A stretch of DNA of 64,000 nt from Paenibacillus sp. ACRRX. Lineage in GTDB: Bacteria > Bacillota > Bacilli > Paenibacillales > Paenibacillaceae. Positions 43,737-56,048 of this stretch are shown here, one piece after another; position 1 is the first letter of the stretch, and every line of letters starts with the position of its first letter. The DNA lies in contig NZ_JAKRNK010000001.1 of the NCBI RefSeq assembly GCF_022346885.1, forward strand, positions 1 to 64,000, written 5' to 3'. The position numbers were made by a program, and so were the translations under genes. The notes below the pieces were generated by a model. It ran no database searches, was not told where the DNA came from, and saw nothing but the letters and a program-made list of their open reading frames with translations.

Positions 43737-44039
43737 TTGATTCAAATCGTTCCTATTCAGATCGAAGGTTATACGGTTGTTGGGGTAGAGGTTCAGCTGC
43801 CAAAGACGACGCTGCTCTCCATCTCAACTGACCGCGGCTACATTATGTGTGGTGCCTTGGACGTGACACTGTTGAATGAACGCTTGAAAGACCGTCAAAT
43901 TATAGCGGGGCGGGCTGTTGGCGTTCGTACACTTGAACAATTGCTGGAAGCACCTCTCGAATCCGTCACGCTAGAAGCTGAGCAACTTGGAATTCATGCT
44001 GGCATGCCAGGTAAGGAAGCACTGCTTCGCATGATATAA
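43737..44039 (+). CDS. yunC: YunC family protein (DUF1805)
   Basis: A small cytosolic protein of 100 residues. The DUF1805 pattern is clear: GYTVVGVEVQLPKTTLLSIS, GYIMCGALDVTLLNERL, then AGRAVGVRTLEQLLEAPLES. The structure of B. subtilis YunC is known but its function is not. It starts with TTG at 43737, preceded by GAGGGGGGATGAGAT. It is convergent with mtnA. The B. subtilis neighbour yunD has a homologue 6 kb upstream in this window. Confidence 0.88.
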   Translation: MIQIVPIQIEGYTVVGVEVQLPKTTLLSISTDRGYIMCGALDVTLLNERLKDRQIIAGRAVGVRTLEQLLEAPLESVTLEAEQLGIHAGMPGKEALLRMI

Positions 44040-44042
44040 CAA

Positions 44043-44065
44043 CAGGCTGCCAGTGAGGCAGCCTG
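44043..44065. terminator. Short hairpin between yunC and mtnA
   Basis: CAGGCTGCC / GGCAGCCTG, a perfect nine-base stem with a five-base loop in the 36-base gap between convergent genes. T-tracts are weak on both strands. Confidence 0.6.
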
Positions 44066-44075
44066 AAAGTTTACA

Positions 44076-45197
44076 TTAATCTGCAATCGGCAATGCTGCT
44101 CGCTTCATGATGTCTTGCAGGGAGGTTACATAATCAGGCTCTACGATGCCGTGCTCCGTAATAATAGCTGTCACATACTCATTTGGTGTCACATCAAATG
44201 CTGGATTGTATACCTTAATGTTCTCAGGCGCTGTGCGTGAGCCAAATGCTTCAGTAATCTCGCGTTCATGCCGTTCTTCAATCGGAATCAGTTCGCCAGA
44301 AGAGGTGTTCAGATCGATCGTAGACGTTGGACAAGCAACGTAGAATGGAATTCCGTGAGCCTTGGCGAGCACAGCGAGTCCGTAAGTACCGATCTTGTTA
44401 GCTACATCGCCGTTTGCTGCAACCCGATCTGTACCAACTATTACGGCTTGAACCCAACCTTTCTGCATTACCATGGCGGCCATGTTGTCACAGATCAAAG
44501 TTACATCGATGCCGGCCTGCTGGAGTTCAAATGCGGTCAGGCGTGCGCCTTGCAGGACAGGTCTGGTCTCATCTGCAAATACTTTTAATTGTATGCCCCG
44601 CTCTTGAGCCAAATACATGGGTGCAAGTGCTGTGCCATACTTGGCTGTCGCAAGTCCCCCTGCATTGCAGTGGGTAAGAACGCCCATTCCATCATGGAAT
44701 AAAGAGAGGGCATGCTCGCCGATTTGACGGCATACTTCCTCATCCTCCTGATGAATCAATACCGCTTCTTCAAGCAGCAGCTCATTCAGTGAGGCCACAG
44801 CAATATTGCTCACTGTCATTAATTGCGAGGCTCGATTGCGCATGCGATCCAATGCCCAGAACAAATTTACAGCTGTAGGCCGGGATGTCGCCAAGTAGTC
44901 TGCATGTGTGTTCACAGATTTAAGCCACTCAAGTGGGCTTGCTGCTTTGTCATTAAGAGCGCCAAGCACAACGCCGTATGCTGCAGCGATGCCAATCGCA
45001 GGTGCGCCGCGTACGACCATATCATGAATAGCATGCCAAACCTGACTGACTTCAGTCAGTCGCTCCATCACGATCTGAGTAGGCAGGAGCCGCTGGTCTA
45101 GCAGCTCTAACTCGTAATGTTCTGTCCAGCGGACGGATACAAGTGGTTCATAACGCTGTATGGATAGGTCAAGTGTATGATCCTGTTGGTTGCTCAT
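44076..45197 (-). CDS. mtnA: Methylthioribose-1-phosphate isomerase
   Basis: Converts 5-methylthioribose-1-phosphate to the ribulose form in the methionine salvage pathway. The 373-residue product has an eIF2B-like fold and the conserved [30 protein letters not shown] (with the catalytic Cys), and [22 protein letters not shown] (with the catalytic Asp) motifs. It overlaps the mtnK stop by four bases (ATGA), so translation is coupled. The later pathway genes (mtnW, X, B, D) are not in the window, so the rest is elsewhere. Confidence 0.95.
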   Translation of the reverse strand: MSNQQDHTLDLSIQRYEPLVSVRWTEHYELELLDQRLLPTQIVMERLTEVSQVWHAIHDMVVRGAPAIGIAAAYGVVLGALNDKAASPLEWLKSVNTHADYLATSRPTAVNLFWALDRMRNRASQLMTVSNIAVASLNELLLEEAVLIHQEDEEVCRQIGEHALSLFHDGMGVLTHCNAGGLATAKYGTALAPMYLAQERGIQLKVFADETRPVLQGARLTAFELQQAGIDVTLICDNMAAMVMQKGWVQAVIVGTDRVAANGDVANKIGTYGLAVLAKAHGIPFYVACPTSTIDLNTSSGELIPIEERHEREITEAFGSRTAPENIKVYNPAFDVTPNEYVTAIITEHGIVEPDYVTSLQDIMKRAALPIAD

Positions 45198-46435
45198 GAT
45201 ACATGTACTCCTTTAAATGCTTGATTCGCAGCATCAATCAACTCATCGATGGAATGGATGCTGCGATTAGATGTTACCAATGCCTTACCGATAGAGAGTG
45301 CTGTACGCTGAGCTTGTTCTTTCGAGGACGTATCCGGAATCGTGTCAATGTCAGCTACATGCGCCAATCCTACGATTCTGCGAATCATCTTGCAACCAGC
45401 ATAACCTGCTGTGTCCCTTAATACTTCCAGCAAATAATGGTCCTGATAGCCATGGGCCGTTGACAGGCGATCGACGCCGTGTTGATTCCAAAGCGTGCGG
45501 AACTTCATTTCGAACAGATTCCAAATGTCTCGAATCGTTGTCAGCAAATAATCTCGATATTGCTCGCGCTTGGTTACATCTTGAATCCAGAATTGTTGAC
45601 CTGCCGCATTCAAGAGCAGATTGCCGATGACTGCGCCGATATCAAAGCCCATCGGACCGTAGTACGCAAATTCAGGATCAATTACTTTAGTTGATGCAGG
45701 CGTAATAAAGATGCTGCCGGTATGTAAATCACCGTGCAGCAGCGCCTGTGACTGCGACAAGAACTTTTGTCTTAACAGCATGACCTCGAACTGAAGCGAT
45801 TGATCGCTGCATAATGCGGTATGCTCGTCCAATATGGCGGAATCTATATTATTATTACTTGAGTTCGTATAGGGATCATCAAAAATGAGATCTTCGGTAA
45901 TCTTACATAACTCCGGGTTAATAAACTTTTCAACTTGCCGCTTCTTGTCCTGCTGATTCATGCCGAGATCGGACGTACTGAACAGCGTCTGGGCGAGAAA
46001 CTCCGAAATATGCTCTGCAAACAGCGGATATTTGGTACCTGCTATAAGTCCTTGGCGCATAATGACATGATCACTTAGGTCTTCCATAACAGTCATCGCC
46101 ATATCTGCATCAAACAGATAGACTTGCGGCACAAGCTCTGGGACTGACTTTCCTTGCAAGAGGAGCGCTTCGCTTTCAATCCGTGCACGATCTATCGTCA
46201 GCGGCCAAGATTCTCCTACAACTTTTGCATAAGGAAGAGCTTGCTTGATAATAATACTTTTGTTAAGGTCTCCGTTTGCGTGTAAGGCTTGAATTCGGAA
46301 CACTAGATTCAGATTTCCGTCGCCGATTTCTTCACATCGCAGTTCTGAACCAGGGGTGAAGAACCCTTTTAGGTTGCGCGCTACTTCGATTGCGTCTTCA
46401 ACGGACAAGGGATGGTAAGTTGTAGCTTTTATCAT
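45194..46435 (-). CDS. mtnK: Methylthioribose kinase
   Basis: Phosphorylates 5-methylthioribose to feed MtnA. About 413 residues with an APH-like kinase fold: [14 protein letters not shown] (nucleotide loop), [10 protein letters not shown] (Lys), [13 protein letters not shown] (catalytic Asp) and [17 protein letters not shown] (metal-binding Asp and Glu). I place the start at 46435, where [12 protein letters not shown] matches the usual MtnK N-terminus; GGGAGG is 13 bases upstream, a long but usable spacing. It is cotranscribed with mtnA. I found no S-box SAM riboswitch upstream, although mtnKA has one in B. subtilis. Confidence 0.94.
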   Translation of the reverse strand: MIKATTYHPLSVEDAIEVARNLKGFFTPGSELRCEEIGDGNLNLVFRIQALHANGDLNKSIIIKQALPYAKVVGESWPLTIDRARIESEALLLQGKSVPELVPQVYLFDADMAMTVMEDLSDHVIMRQGLIAGTKYPLFAEHISEFLAQTLFSTSDLGMNQQDKKRQVEKFINPELCKITEDLIFDDPYTNSSNNNIDSAILDEHTALCSDQSLQFEVMLLRQKFLSQSQALLHGDLHTGSIFITPASTKVIDPEFAYYGPMGFDIGAVIGNLLLNAAGQQFWIQDVTKREQYRDYLLTTIRDIWNLFEMKFRTLWNQHGVDRLSTAHGYQDHYLLEVLRDTAGYAGCKMIRRIVGLAHVADIDTIPDTSSKEQAQRTALSIGKALVTSNRSIHSIDELIDAANQAFKGVHVS

Positions 46436-46782
46436 AGGCGAAAAGACACCTCCCGAGTTACAATATTCCTTCAATAGAAGGTTTTACATGTTATATGCTT
46501 GCGGAATAGTATAAAGTATTTTTTTGCCTATTTAAATACTAATTTTGAAAGTGATGTTTCATGAGACGCGGACAGGGTAAATAATGATATAAGCCAGCTG
46601 GCAAAATATGCAGTAACAGTGGCAGTGGCGATCCATTAAGCGATTATGGAAGTGTAAAATATTACTACATAACGAGTTTCGGGAATCGCTTGATAAAAAG
46701 TAATTATTAGATTAGAATAATTATCAACAAGTAGTTATTAAATTTAATTTTCACACACTTTAATTTATAGGAGGCTTTTCCC
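46436..46782. other. Divergent regulatory region between mtnK and dps
   Basis: About 350 AT-rich bases with no gene. The minus-strand side shows a TATACT sequence near 46520 that could be the mtnK -10. The plus-strand side holds the PerR-like box described separately. Confidence 0.4.
46712..46726 (+). promoter_or_regulatory. PerR/Fur-like box upstream of dps
   Basis: TTAGAATAATTATCA matches the PerR box TTATAATnATTATAA at 12 of 14 defined positions. It lies 57 bases upstream of the dps start, where a peroxide-responsive repressor would act. Confidence 0.5.
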
Positions 46783-47223
46783 ATGGCTAAAGAAAATCTT
46801 CAGAAATTATTAAATCAAGAGGTAGCGAATTTGAACGTACTGTATGTGAAGCTGCATAATTACCATTGGTTTGTTAAAGGACATTTGTTCTTTACCCTGC
46901 ATGAGAAATTTGAAGAGCTCTACAACGATGTTACGTTGAAAATGGATGAAGTAGCAGAACGTCTTTTAACCATTGGTGGTAAGCCTTACGCAACAATGAA
47001 AGAATATTTGGCACATACAACACTGGGTGAAGGTGACAGTGCTATTCCAGCAGACAAGATGGTTAAGCAGTTGATTGCAGATTTTAACCAATTAAATAAA
47101 GAGTTTGAAGAAGCTATGGCTGCTGCAGAAGAAGCAGGAGACGAGGCGACAAGTGATATGTTCTTGGGCATTAAGTCCGACTTCGAAAAACATGTGTGGA
47201 TGCTTGATGCATACATGGGTTAA
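46783..47223 (+). CDS. dps: Dps family ferritin-like DNA-protection protein
   Basis: A 146-residue mini-ferritin that stores iron and removes peroxide, forming a 12-subunit shell. The inter-subunit ferroxidase residues are visible in KLHNYHWFVKGHLFFTLHEKFEELY (two His) and DEVAERLLTIGG (Asp and Glu). A PerR-like box upstream fits induction by peroxide. The start ATG follows ATAGGAGGCTTTTCCC. It has its own terminator and is probably monocistronic. A Lys-rich DNA-binding tail is not obvious, so DNA binding itself is uncertain. Confidence 0.93.
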   Translation: MAKENLQKLLNQEVANLNVLYVKLHNYHWFVKGHLFFTLHEKFEELYNDVTLKMDEVAERLLTIGGKPYATMKEYLAHTTLGEGDSAIPADKMVKQLIADFNQLNKEFEEAMAAAEEAGDEATSDMFLGIKSDFEKHVWMLDAYMG

Positions 47224-47302
47224 TTTTAATTCACAGCATACGGATACAACTCGGTAGTATATAATTCCAATCAAAATACTAAGAATTTAGTCAACATCAG
47301 CA

Positions 47303-47332
47303 AGCGCATCCGTATAAGGATGCGCTTTTATT
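47303..47332 (+). terminator. Intrinsic terminator after dps
   Basis: AGCGCATCC / GGATGCGCT (47303-47311 and 47318-47326), followed by TTTATTT. Confidence 0.85.
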
Positions 47333-47482
47333 TCGAGAATTTAAATTTTTAGCCTTTATAAAATAAATACTATTTATTTTGGAAAGAGATTGTAAATGCC
47401 GAAAACGTGATAATACTGGTGTTATAAGGGTCATGATAGGGGAGTGAGGTTGAAATGGTAAGTTGAAACAATTAAAATCATA

Positions 47483-47520
47483 TTGAGAATCATTGAGAAT
47501 CACTTTATAATAACTATAAT
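47483..47520 (+). promoter_or_regulatory. suf operon promoter with a 10-bp direct repeat
   Basis: TTGAGA (47493-47498), 16 bases, TATAAT (47515-47520). TTGAGAATCA occurs twice head to tail (47483-47492 and 47493-47502), with the second copy overlapping the -35. The GAGAAT units resemble degenerate Fur/PerR hexamers, so iron or peroxide control is possible. The leader to sufC is about 100 bases. Confidence 0.55.
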
Positions 47521-47628
47521 GTGATAAATTTTATAGAATTCACGCTTGGCTGTTTTAAGAACCGCATATTCACTTCAAGTTATTTATAAGCAACTATCAA
47601 ACCATGAACATTTGGAGGTACAGGACAC

Positions 47629-48411
47629 ATGGCAACTCAATTCGTCATTGATGGTCTGAAAGCGACCATTGAAGGAAAAGAAATTTTAAAAGGTATCAAT
47701 TTGGAAATGAAGGGTGGCGAGGTTCACGCTATCATGGGACCAAACGGTACTGGTAAAAGTACTCTTGCGTCTGCTCTGATGGGTCATCCTAAGTATGAAG
47801 TGACAGATGGTGCTGTTTCTCTCGATGGGGAAGATGTACTCGAAATGGAAGTAGACGAGCGCGCACGTGCAGGTCTGTTCCTTGCTATGCAATATCCAAG
47901 TGAGATTGCTGGCGTTACGAACTCTGATTTCTTGCGCAGTGCGATTAACGCACGTCGTGGTGAAGGAAACGAGATTTCCCTTATCAAGTTCATTCGCCAA
48001 ATGGAAAGTAAGATGAAGGAATTGGACATGAACGATGAGTTCGCACATCGTTACCTGAATGAAGGTTTCTCCGGTGGTGAGAAGAAGCGTAACGAGATTC
48101 TGCAAATGATGATGATCGAGCCTAAGATTGTTATTCTCGATGAGATCGACTCTGGTCTGGATATCGATGCGTTGAAGATCGTAGCAAACGGTGTAAATGC
48201 GATGCGCAACGAAGATCGCGGCTTCTTGATTATTACGCACTACCAACGTCTGTTGAACTACATCAATCCAGATTTCGTCCATGTGATGATGCAAGGCCGT
48301 ATCGTAAAATCCGGCGGACCAGAGCTTGCACAGCGTCTGGAAGCAGAAGGTTACGATTGGGTAAAAGAAGAGCTAGGCATTACAGACGAAACTGTTGGTC
48401 ATGACGAGTAG
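47629..48411 (+). CDS. sufC: Fe-S assembly ATPase SufC
   Basis: The ATPase of the SufBCD scaffold for iron-sulfur clusters. 260 residues with Walker A GPNGTGKST near 38, signature GFSGGEKKRNE, Walker B IVILDEIDSGLDIDA, and H-loop ITHYQR; FLAMQYPSEIAGVTN is typical of SufC. The ribosome-binding site is TTTGGAGGTACAGGACAC. It opens the operon sufC-sufD-sufS-sufU-sufB, the standard Bacillota order. Long opposite-strand frames over it are shadows. Confidence 0.97.
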   Translation: MATQFVIDGLKATIEGKEILKGINLEMKGGEVHAIMGPNGTGKSTLASALMGHPKYEVTDGAVSLDGEDVLEMEVDERARAGLFLAMQYPSEIAGVTNSDFLRSAINARRGEGNEISLIKFIRQMESKMKELDMNDEFAHRYLNEGFSGGEKKRNEILQMMMIEPKIVILDEIDSGLDIDALKIVANGVNAMRNEDRGFLIITHYQRLLNYINPDFVHVMMQGRIVKSGGPELAQRLEAEGYDWVKEELGITDETVGHDE

Positions 48412-48447
48412 TCGTAACGATCGATAGACAGGAGGAGCGATAGACCG

Positions 48448-51393
<2,946 letters not shown>

Positions 51394-51438
51394 GCTCTTG
51401 AGTGAGTACGTAACCCGTACAAAAGGAGGTACACGGCT

Positions 51439-52836
51439 ATGGCTAAGCAAATGCCTGAAATGGAAGAGTATAAATATGGCTTCCGCGACAATCACCAAGC
51501 GGTGTTCCAATCCGGTAAAGGCTTGACACCGGAAATCGTCAAGGAAATTTCTAAGATTAAAGGCGAGTCCGAATGGATGTTGAACTTCCGTTTGAAATCG
51601 CTGGATCAATTTAACAAGATGGAAACACCAAATTGGGGCGGAGATCTCGATGGACTCGATTTTAACGATATCCAGTACTATGTTCGCCCTTCCGAGAAGC
51701 AAGGAAAGACGTGGGAAGAGGTTCCTGCGGAAATTAAAGAAACGTTTGATAAGCTTGGTATTCCTGAAGCGGAGCAAAAGTTCTTGGCAGGGGTATCCGC
51801 TCAGTACGAATCTGAGGTTGTATACCACAGCATGCAGAAAGATCTTGAAGACCAGGGCGTTATCTTTACAGATACGGACACAGCGCTTCGTGAACATCCA
51901 GAGCTGTTCAAAGAGTACTTTGGAACAGTTGTTCCAATTGCAGACAACAAGTTTGCGGCACTGAACAGTGCGGTATGGTCTGGAGGAAGTTTCATTTATG
52001 TTCCGAAGGGCGTAAAATGTGAAATTCCGTTACAAGCATATTTCCGTATTAACTCGGAAAATATGGGCCAATTCGAGCGTACGCTCATCATCGCGGACGA
52101 AGATAGCTTTGTTCACTATGTCGAAGGCTGTACAGCTCCTATTTACAGCACCAATTCATTGCACAGTGCGGTTGTTGAGATTATCGTCAAGAAGAACGCT
52201 CGCGTTCGTTACACGACGATTCAGAACTGGGCGCCTAACATTTACAACCTAGTGACGAAGCGTGCTGTATGTGAAGAAAATGCGAACATGGAGTGGGTTG
52301 ACGGCAACATCGGCTCCAAGTTGACGATGAAGTATCCAGCGGTAATATTAAAAGGCCGTGGCGCTAAAGGCTCAGTGTTGTCCATTGCAGTTGCGGGCAA
52401 AGGTCAGCATCAAGACGCTGGAGCAAAAATGATTCATCTTGCACCTGACACGACTTCGACGATTATTTCCAAGTCGATCTCGAAGCACGGCGGCAAGGTG
52501 ACGTATCGTGGTCTGGCATCGTTTGGTCGTAATTCGGAAGGTTCCAAGTCTAACGTTAAGTGTGATACATTGATTTTGGATAACGAGTCGACTTCTGATA
52601 CTATTCCATACAATGAGATTATGAATGACAACATTCAGCTAGAACATGAAGCTACCGTGTCCAAAGTATCCGAAGACCAACTCTTCTATTTGATGAGCCG
52701 CGGTTTGACTGAGAACGAGGCTACACAAATGATCGTAATGGGCTTTATTGAACCATTCACCAAAGAACTGCCGATGGAATACGCGGTAGAGATGAATAGA
52801 TTGATCAAATTCGAGATGGAAGGCTCCATCGGATAA
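51439..52836 (+). CDS. sufB: Fe-S scaffold protein SufB
   Basis: Core scaffold subunit of SufBCD on which the cluster is built. 465 residues: the N-terminal [20 protein letters not shown], then [13 protein letters not shown], the beta-helix with [33 protein letters not shown] (with a conserved Cys), and [20 protein letters not shown]. The [20 protein letters not shown] region holds the Cys near the cluster site. The ribosome-binding site is AAAGGAGGTACACGGCT, 45 bases after sufU. It ends the operon, with a strong terminator. Confidence 0.97.
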   Translation: MAKQMPEMEEYKYGFRDNHQAVFQSGKGLTPEIVKEISKIKGESEWMLNFRLKSLDQFNKMETPNWGGDLDGLDFNDIQYYVRPSEKQGKTWEEVPAEIKETFDKLGIPEAEQKFLAGVSAQYESEVVYHSMQKDLEDQGVIFTDTDTALREHPELFKEYFGTVVPIADNKFAALNSAVWSGGSFIYVPKGVKCEIPLQAYFRINSENMGQFERTLIIADEDSFVHYVEGCTAPIYSTNSLHSAVVEIIVKKNARVRYTTIQNWAPNIYNLVTKRAVCEENANMEWVDGNIGSKLTMKYPAVILKGRGAKGSVLSIAVAGKGQHQDAGAKMIHLAPDTTSTIISKSISKHGGKVTYRGLASFGRNSEGSKSNVKCDTLILDNESTSDTIPYNEIMNDNIQLEHEATVSKVSEDQLFYLMSRGLTENEATQMIVMGFIEPFTKELPMEYAVEMNRLIKFEMEGSIG

Positions 52837-52841
52837 GACGG

Positions 52842-52876
52842 CAACCCTCTTGCTATAGCAAGAGGGTTGATTTTTT
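52842..52876 (+). terminator. Terminator of the suf operon
   Basis: CAACCCTCTTGC / GCAAGAGGGTTG (perfect 12-base stem, four-base loop), followed by ATTTTTT. Confidence 0.95.
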
Positions 52877-53769
52877 ATGCAGCTTGTCTTTATGAGTGCT
52901 CGTTGCAGCCCAACATAAATAATGAGTGTCTATTAAGGGATGCTGTCCTTGCGAAGGAGGGTAACTAACGTTAGGATGTGGATAAATAATCATAAATGTG
53001 AGGCTGATGGACAAAAGCAGGCCAGTCTGGTCATTGTACATTAGGTTGCAGACAAATATTTTTTGAAAATAGATTGATGGAATTATAGATCCGGAGTGAA
53101 ATTATATTCTGAAATTCAGGGTGATTTAGTTGCAATTAAGTTCCAAATCATGGTATTGTAGATGTTGTTAAGATAGTGGATGGATAAGCAGCAGAGTATC
53201 ACTTTTCCTATTTGACCTTCTCCAAGGCCTTGTCTTCCTGTTCTATACTACCGAATTCCCCCTTTTTGCTTTAAACCCTCTCCATATTTAAGATATGTTG
53301 TCTTTATGCCTACACGGTATCATTTAAAACCTCATCAGTACGAGCTTCTTTCTTTATATGTATAGCCTCCAGTATAAAGTTTATCTGATTGTTTTGCTGC
53401 TACACTTTCTAGTTCTGACCGCTTTATGTTGCTGTGCTAGTCTGTTCTTATTTTTATTGCACAGTGTTTTATACTGTTTTGCTTTGCACGTTCATTATTT
53501 TTGCAATTATTTGTAATGGATAAAATAGCTGTATTTCTTCATTTTGCAATTTGATTAGTTGGTACTTCACAGCTTATTTCATGTAGCTATCTTTATATGC
53601 GAGTTAAGTAAGCTACATGATCAAGTGGGAACTTGGGGAAAGATGTGATTGATAACATAATTATGGTAATAAATAAATTTATTGTTAAATATAAAAATAT
53701 ATGGACAATAAAATAGGACTGTGTATAATAGAGCTGTAACATATTTTAATTTTTAGGAGGTTTTGGTTT
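52877..53769. other. Long non-coding interval
   Basis: Nearly 900 bases with no convincing gene. Positions 53200-53520 are strikingly pyrimidine-rich on the plus strand. A ten-base inverted repeat (53579-53588 and 53611-53620, TCATGTAGCT / AGCTACATGA) lies near the end. The promoter TGGACA, 16 bases, TATAAT is at 53702-53729, serving the next gene. Confidence 0.55.
53702..53729 (+). promoter_or_regulatory. Promoter of the small secreted protein
   Basis: TGGACA (53702-53707), 16 bases, TATAAT (53724-53729), about 40 bases before the start. Confidence 0.65.
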
Positions 53770-54180
53770 ATGGTTAAACGTTTTTCTCTGGCTCTGTTGT
53801 CGGTTGGACTGCTGCTGTCTATTGGTTCAGGGGCTGTTTTGGCTCAAGGAACCCCAGTACCACAAGCGAATGTGGAGAAGGTAGAGCAGAACGCCTTGTT
53901 AGCAAACGGAACTTTATATGTAACATGGAATAAAATTAGCAATGCAGACTACTACGAAGTCTCTTATCGTAATTTGGCAACAAACATTGCAACTACTCAT
54001 ACGATAACTGGTGCAAACAACACTTCATTTAATTGGAGCTTGCAACCAGCCCATTATAGAGTTTGGGTAGGTGCTTATAAATCTAATGGCCAGTTAATCC
54101 TTCAATCCGATGCAGTAGAGGGAGTATTTATTACATCAGGCCAGTTAAAGTTTGTTCCTCTTACAATCTACAAACCATAA
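53770..54180 (+). CDS. Small secreted protein, fibronectin-III-like
   Basis: An exported protein of 136 residues. The signal peptide is MVKRFSLALLSVGLLLSIGS... with cleavage after VLA near residue 25. The rest reads as one beta-sandwich similar to a fibronectin type III domain: LYVTWNKISNADYYEVSYRN, then TSFNWSLQPAHYRVWVGAYK. No catalytic motif is present. GGAGGTTTTGGTTT precedes the ATG and a good promoter lies upstream. The function is unknown; adhesion or surface binding is possible. Confidence 0.72.
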   Translation: MVKRFSLALLSVGLLLSIGSGAVLAQGTPVPQANVEKVEQNALLANGTLYVTWNKISNADYYEVSYRNLATNIATTHTITGANNTSFNWSLQPAHYRVWVGAYKSNGQLILQSDAVEGVFITSGQLKFVPLTIYKP

Positions 54181-54289
54181 ATGCATCCCTTTACACCTCT
54201 AGGATTTTACACGGTAGTTCCCACTTTATTTCCTCTCACAAGCTGACAGAAGGCAAGATCCGGCACCTAATTCAATACGTGATTAACTT

Positions 54290-54325
54290 TGGGATAGGTC
54301 CTGCTTAGGGCCTGTCCCATTTGCA
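54290..54325 (+). terminator. Intrinsic terminator
   Basis: TGGGATAGG / CCTGTCCCA (one G-T) followed by TTTGCATTT. It lies 110 bases after the secreted-protein stop. Confidence 0.65.
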
Positions 54326-54635
54326 TTTAGAGGACTATGAAGAACTGTGAATAGAAAAAAAGTGTTTAAAAAGCAGTTTAAATTGGTAATCAGTTAAAGC
54401 GCCTATGAGGAAAAGGGGTTGCTGTATAGTTAAAGGGGAGGGTTCTCTACAGGTAATACTAAGAGGGAGATGTCCTTTAACCTTAGTTGGTGTGCTTTGT
54501 TTCATATTAGCATTCAAACAACATATTTATAATAAAATGATGCAATGCTTGGGGGATTATCCTACTATTAGTCGGATTGTCATACCGGGCTCTTTTTCGA
54601 GGAAGTAGTATTTGTATTAGACCATCATTCAACAA

Positions 54636-54666
54636 AATAGGCCTGTCCATAGTGGACAAGCCTATT
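54636..54666 (-). terminator. Terminator of the minus-strand HD-GYP gene
   Basis: On the minus strand, AATAGGCTTGTCCA pairs with TGGACAGGCCTATT (one mismatch), followed by TTGTTG. Confidence 0.8.
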
Positions 54667-54673
54667 GATTGTT

Positions 54674-55771
54674 CTATTCGTGAAGTACACGTTCGATCTC
54701 CAGCTTGCGATTCTGGGACAGATCAATAAATTGCTGGTCCACACGGACAAGCGGTCTGAAAAATTCAGTGTTATGATTCATAACGATAATTCCAGTACGG
54801 CCATCTGTTAGGACGACTTGCTTATGTAAGAAATTAGGAAGCATATAGCGAATAAAAGTATGTGTAATCACAGGATCGAGCTGGTCGAAGCTCATCTGAT
54901 ACAGTTCCTTTAATACGCTGAATAAATCTTGCTTCTCGCGGTATGCTCGCTTGGAGATCATGGCGCTGTATACATCGGCTACAGCAACGATCTTGGCAAC
55001 TTTATGAATCTGATCGCCTGTTAACGACAACGGGTATCCGCTTCCATTCATTCGCTCATGATGCTGCAAAGCGGCAAATGAAAGCCAGTCGTCATTGTAG
55101 CTGGCATTAATAATCTCATGTCCAGCGATTGTGTGTTTCTTCATTTGCTCGAATTCATCTGGCGTAAGCGGAGACGGCTTGTTCAGAATGGCTTGATCAA
55201 TACGGCATTTGCCGATATCATGCAAGTAACCTGCTTTGCCGATTCGCAGTGATTCGCTTGGACTATAACCAAGCCACGTAGCCAAGAAATACGATAACAT
55301 GCTGACTTTAATCGATTGCTGGCACGTATAGTCGTCCTCTGAATTCAATTGCAATAATAAGGATACGACATCACGTTCTTTCTTGAATTCCTCCAGCAGC
55401 GGGGTAATCGTATTCTCCACAACTTCATGGACGATTACACCATTGGCCTGTGCATGATTAAACAACAAATTAGTGTCTTTAAGCGCTTCCTCATACCTCG
55501 GGAAAAAGCGATCATGAACGGAGGCTGGAGCAGCTTCCTTCAATTCTGCCGCGGCAGCCGTCAGTGTCATGGTATCGATATTGGATTGCGGGCTTACTCT
55601 TTCCATAATATCCAGCATATCGATATTATGACGTTTAAGAATGGCTATATCTCGGTCTCTAATAATGGTGCCAGCTGATATAATGTTAACTCCATTCTCA
55701 TTAAAAATATCCTTGATGATAATATCTCCATCATGTACTTCAGTAACATGAACGCGCATGGTGCGATTCAC
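54674..55771 (-). CDS. HD-GYP domain protein with substituted first metal His
   Basis: A cytosolic protein of 365 residues. The N-terminal segment (1-60) is a conserved accessory fold also seen in the HD-GYP gene at 57006; the HD-GYP domain spans about 135-310. LHDIGK (H184, D185), KKHTIAGHEI and QHHERMNGSGYP (the GYP motif) are intact. The first metal-binding His, normally in a YxxxHSxxV motif, is Gln here (YTCQQSIKVS, Q152). It may bind metal differently, be inactive, or act as a c-di-GMP sensor. The GTG at 55771 has AGGGATCG in front. It stands alone on the minus strand. Confidence 0.88.
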   Translation of the reverse strand: MNRTMRVHVTEVHDGDIIIKDIFNENGVNIISAGTIIRDRDIAILKRHNIDMLDIMERVSPQSNIDTMTLTAAAAELKEAAPASVHDRFFPRYEEALKDTNLLFNHAQANGVIVHEVVENTITPLLEEFKKERDVVSLLLQLNSEDDYTCQQSIKVSMLSYFLATWLGYSPSESLRIGKAGYLHDIGKCRIDQAILNKPSPLTPDEFEQMKKHTIAGHEIINASYNDDWLSFAALQHHERMNGSGYPLSLTGDQIHKVAKIVAVADVYSAMISKRAYREKQDLFSVLKELYQMSFDQLDPVITHTFIRYMLPNFLHKQVVLTDGRTGIIVMNHNTEFFRPLVRVDQQFIDLSQNRKLEIERVLHE

Positions 55772-56048
55772 CGATCCCTAACTGTATTTGACTTCATGTA
55801 AGGTTATCATAACAACATTATTCCAGCCATACAATAACATTAGGCAAAAAAACAGCTATATTGACGAATAATCATGAATTATATTCTAATTTGTAGATTT
55901 CTATTAAGTTGAAATGGAAACTTTTGTGCGCAAGGGGGTGGATTTGCCCACCATAGTCATTCTTTATGGTTTCTGATATGCTTATAGTTGGCTTCTGGGA
56001 CATACATATAAGGTAGCGTTCTTACGAATGAGAGGAGTGTGCTTTTAT

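Larger units (their letters stand above)
54181..54673. other. Intergenic interval with two terminators
   Basis: About 490 bases. A terminator for the upstream gene is at 54290-54325, and one for the downstream minus-strand gene at 54636-54666. A short plus-strand frame (54405-54608) has no ribosome-binding site and no family match. Confidence 0.5.

Noticed and set aside
46436-46782. S-box SAM riboswitch expected upstream of mtnK
   Set aside because: None of the conserved S-box blocks (such as the GGCAACC core in its normal context) is visible on the minus strand here.
47686-48294. Long opposite-strand frames across the suf operon (also at 48526-49158 and 51106-51897)
   Set aside because: Shadows of sufC, sufD and sufU/sufB; they have no ribosome-binding sites and are Leu/Arg-rich without domain patterns.
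54405-54608. 67-codon plus-strand frame
   Set aside because: No ribosome-binding site, no family match, and it lies between two terminators.
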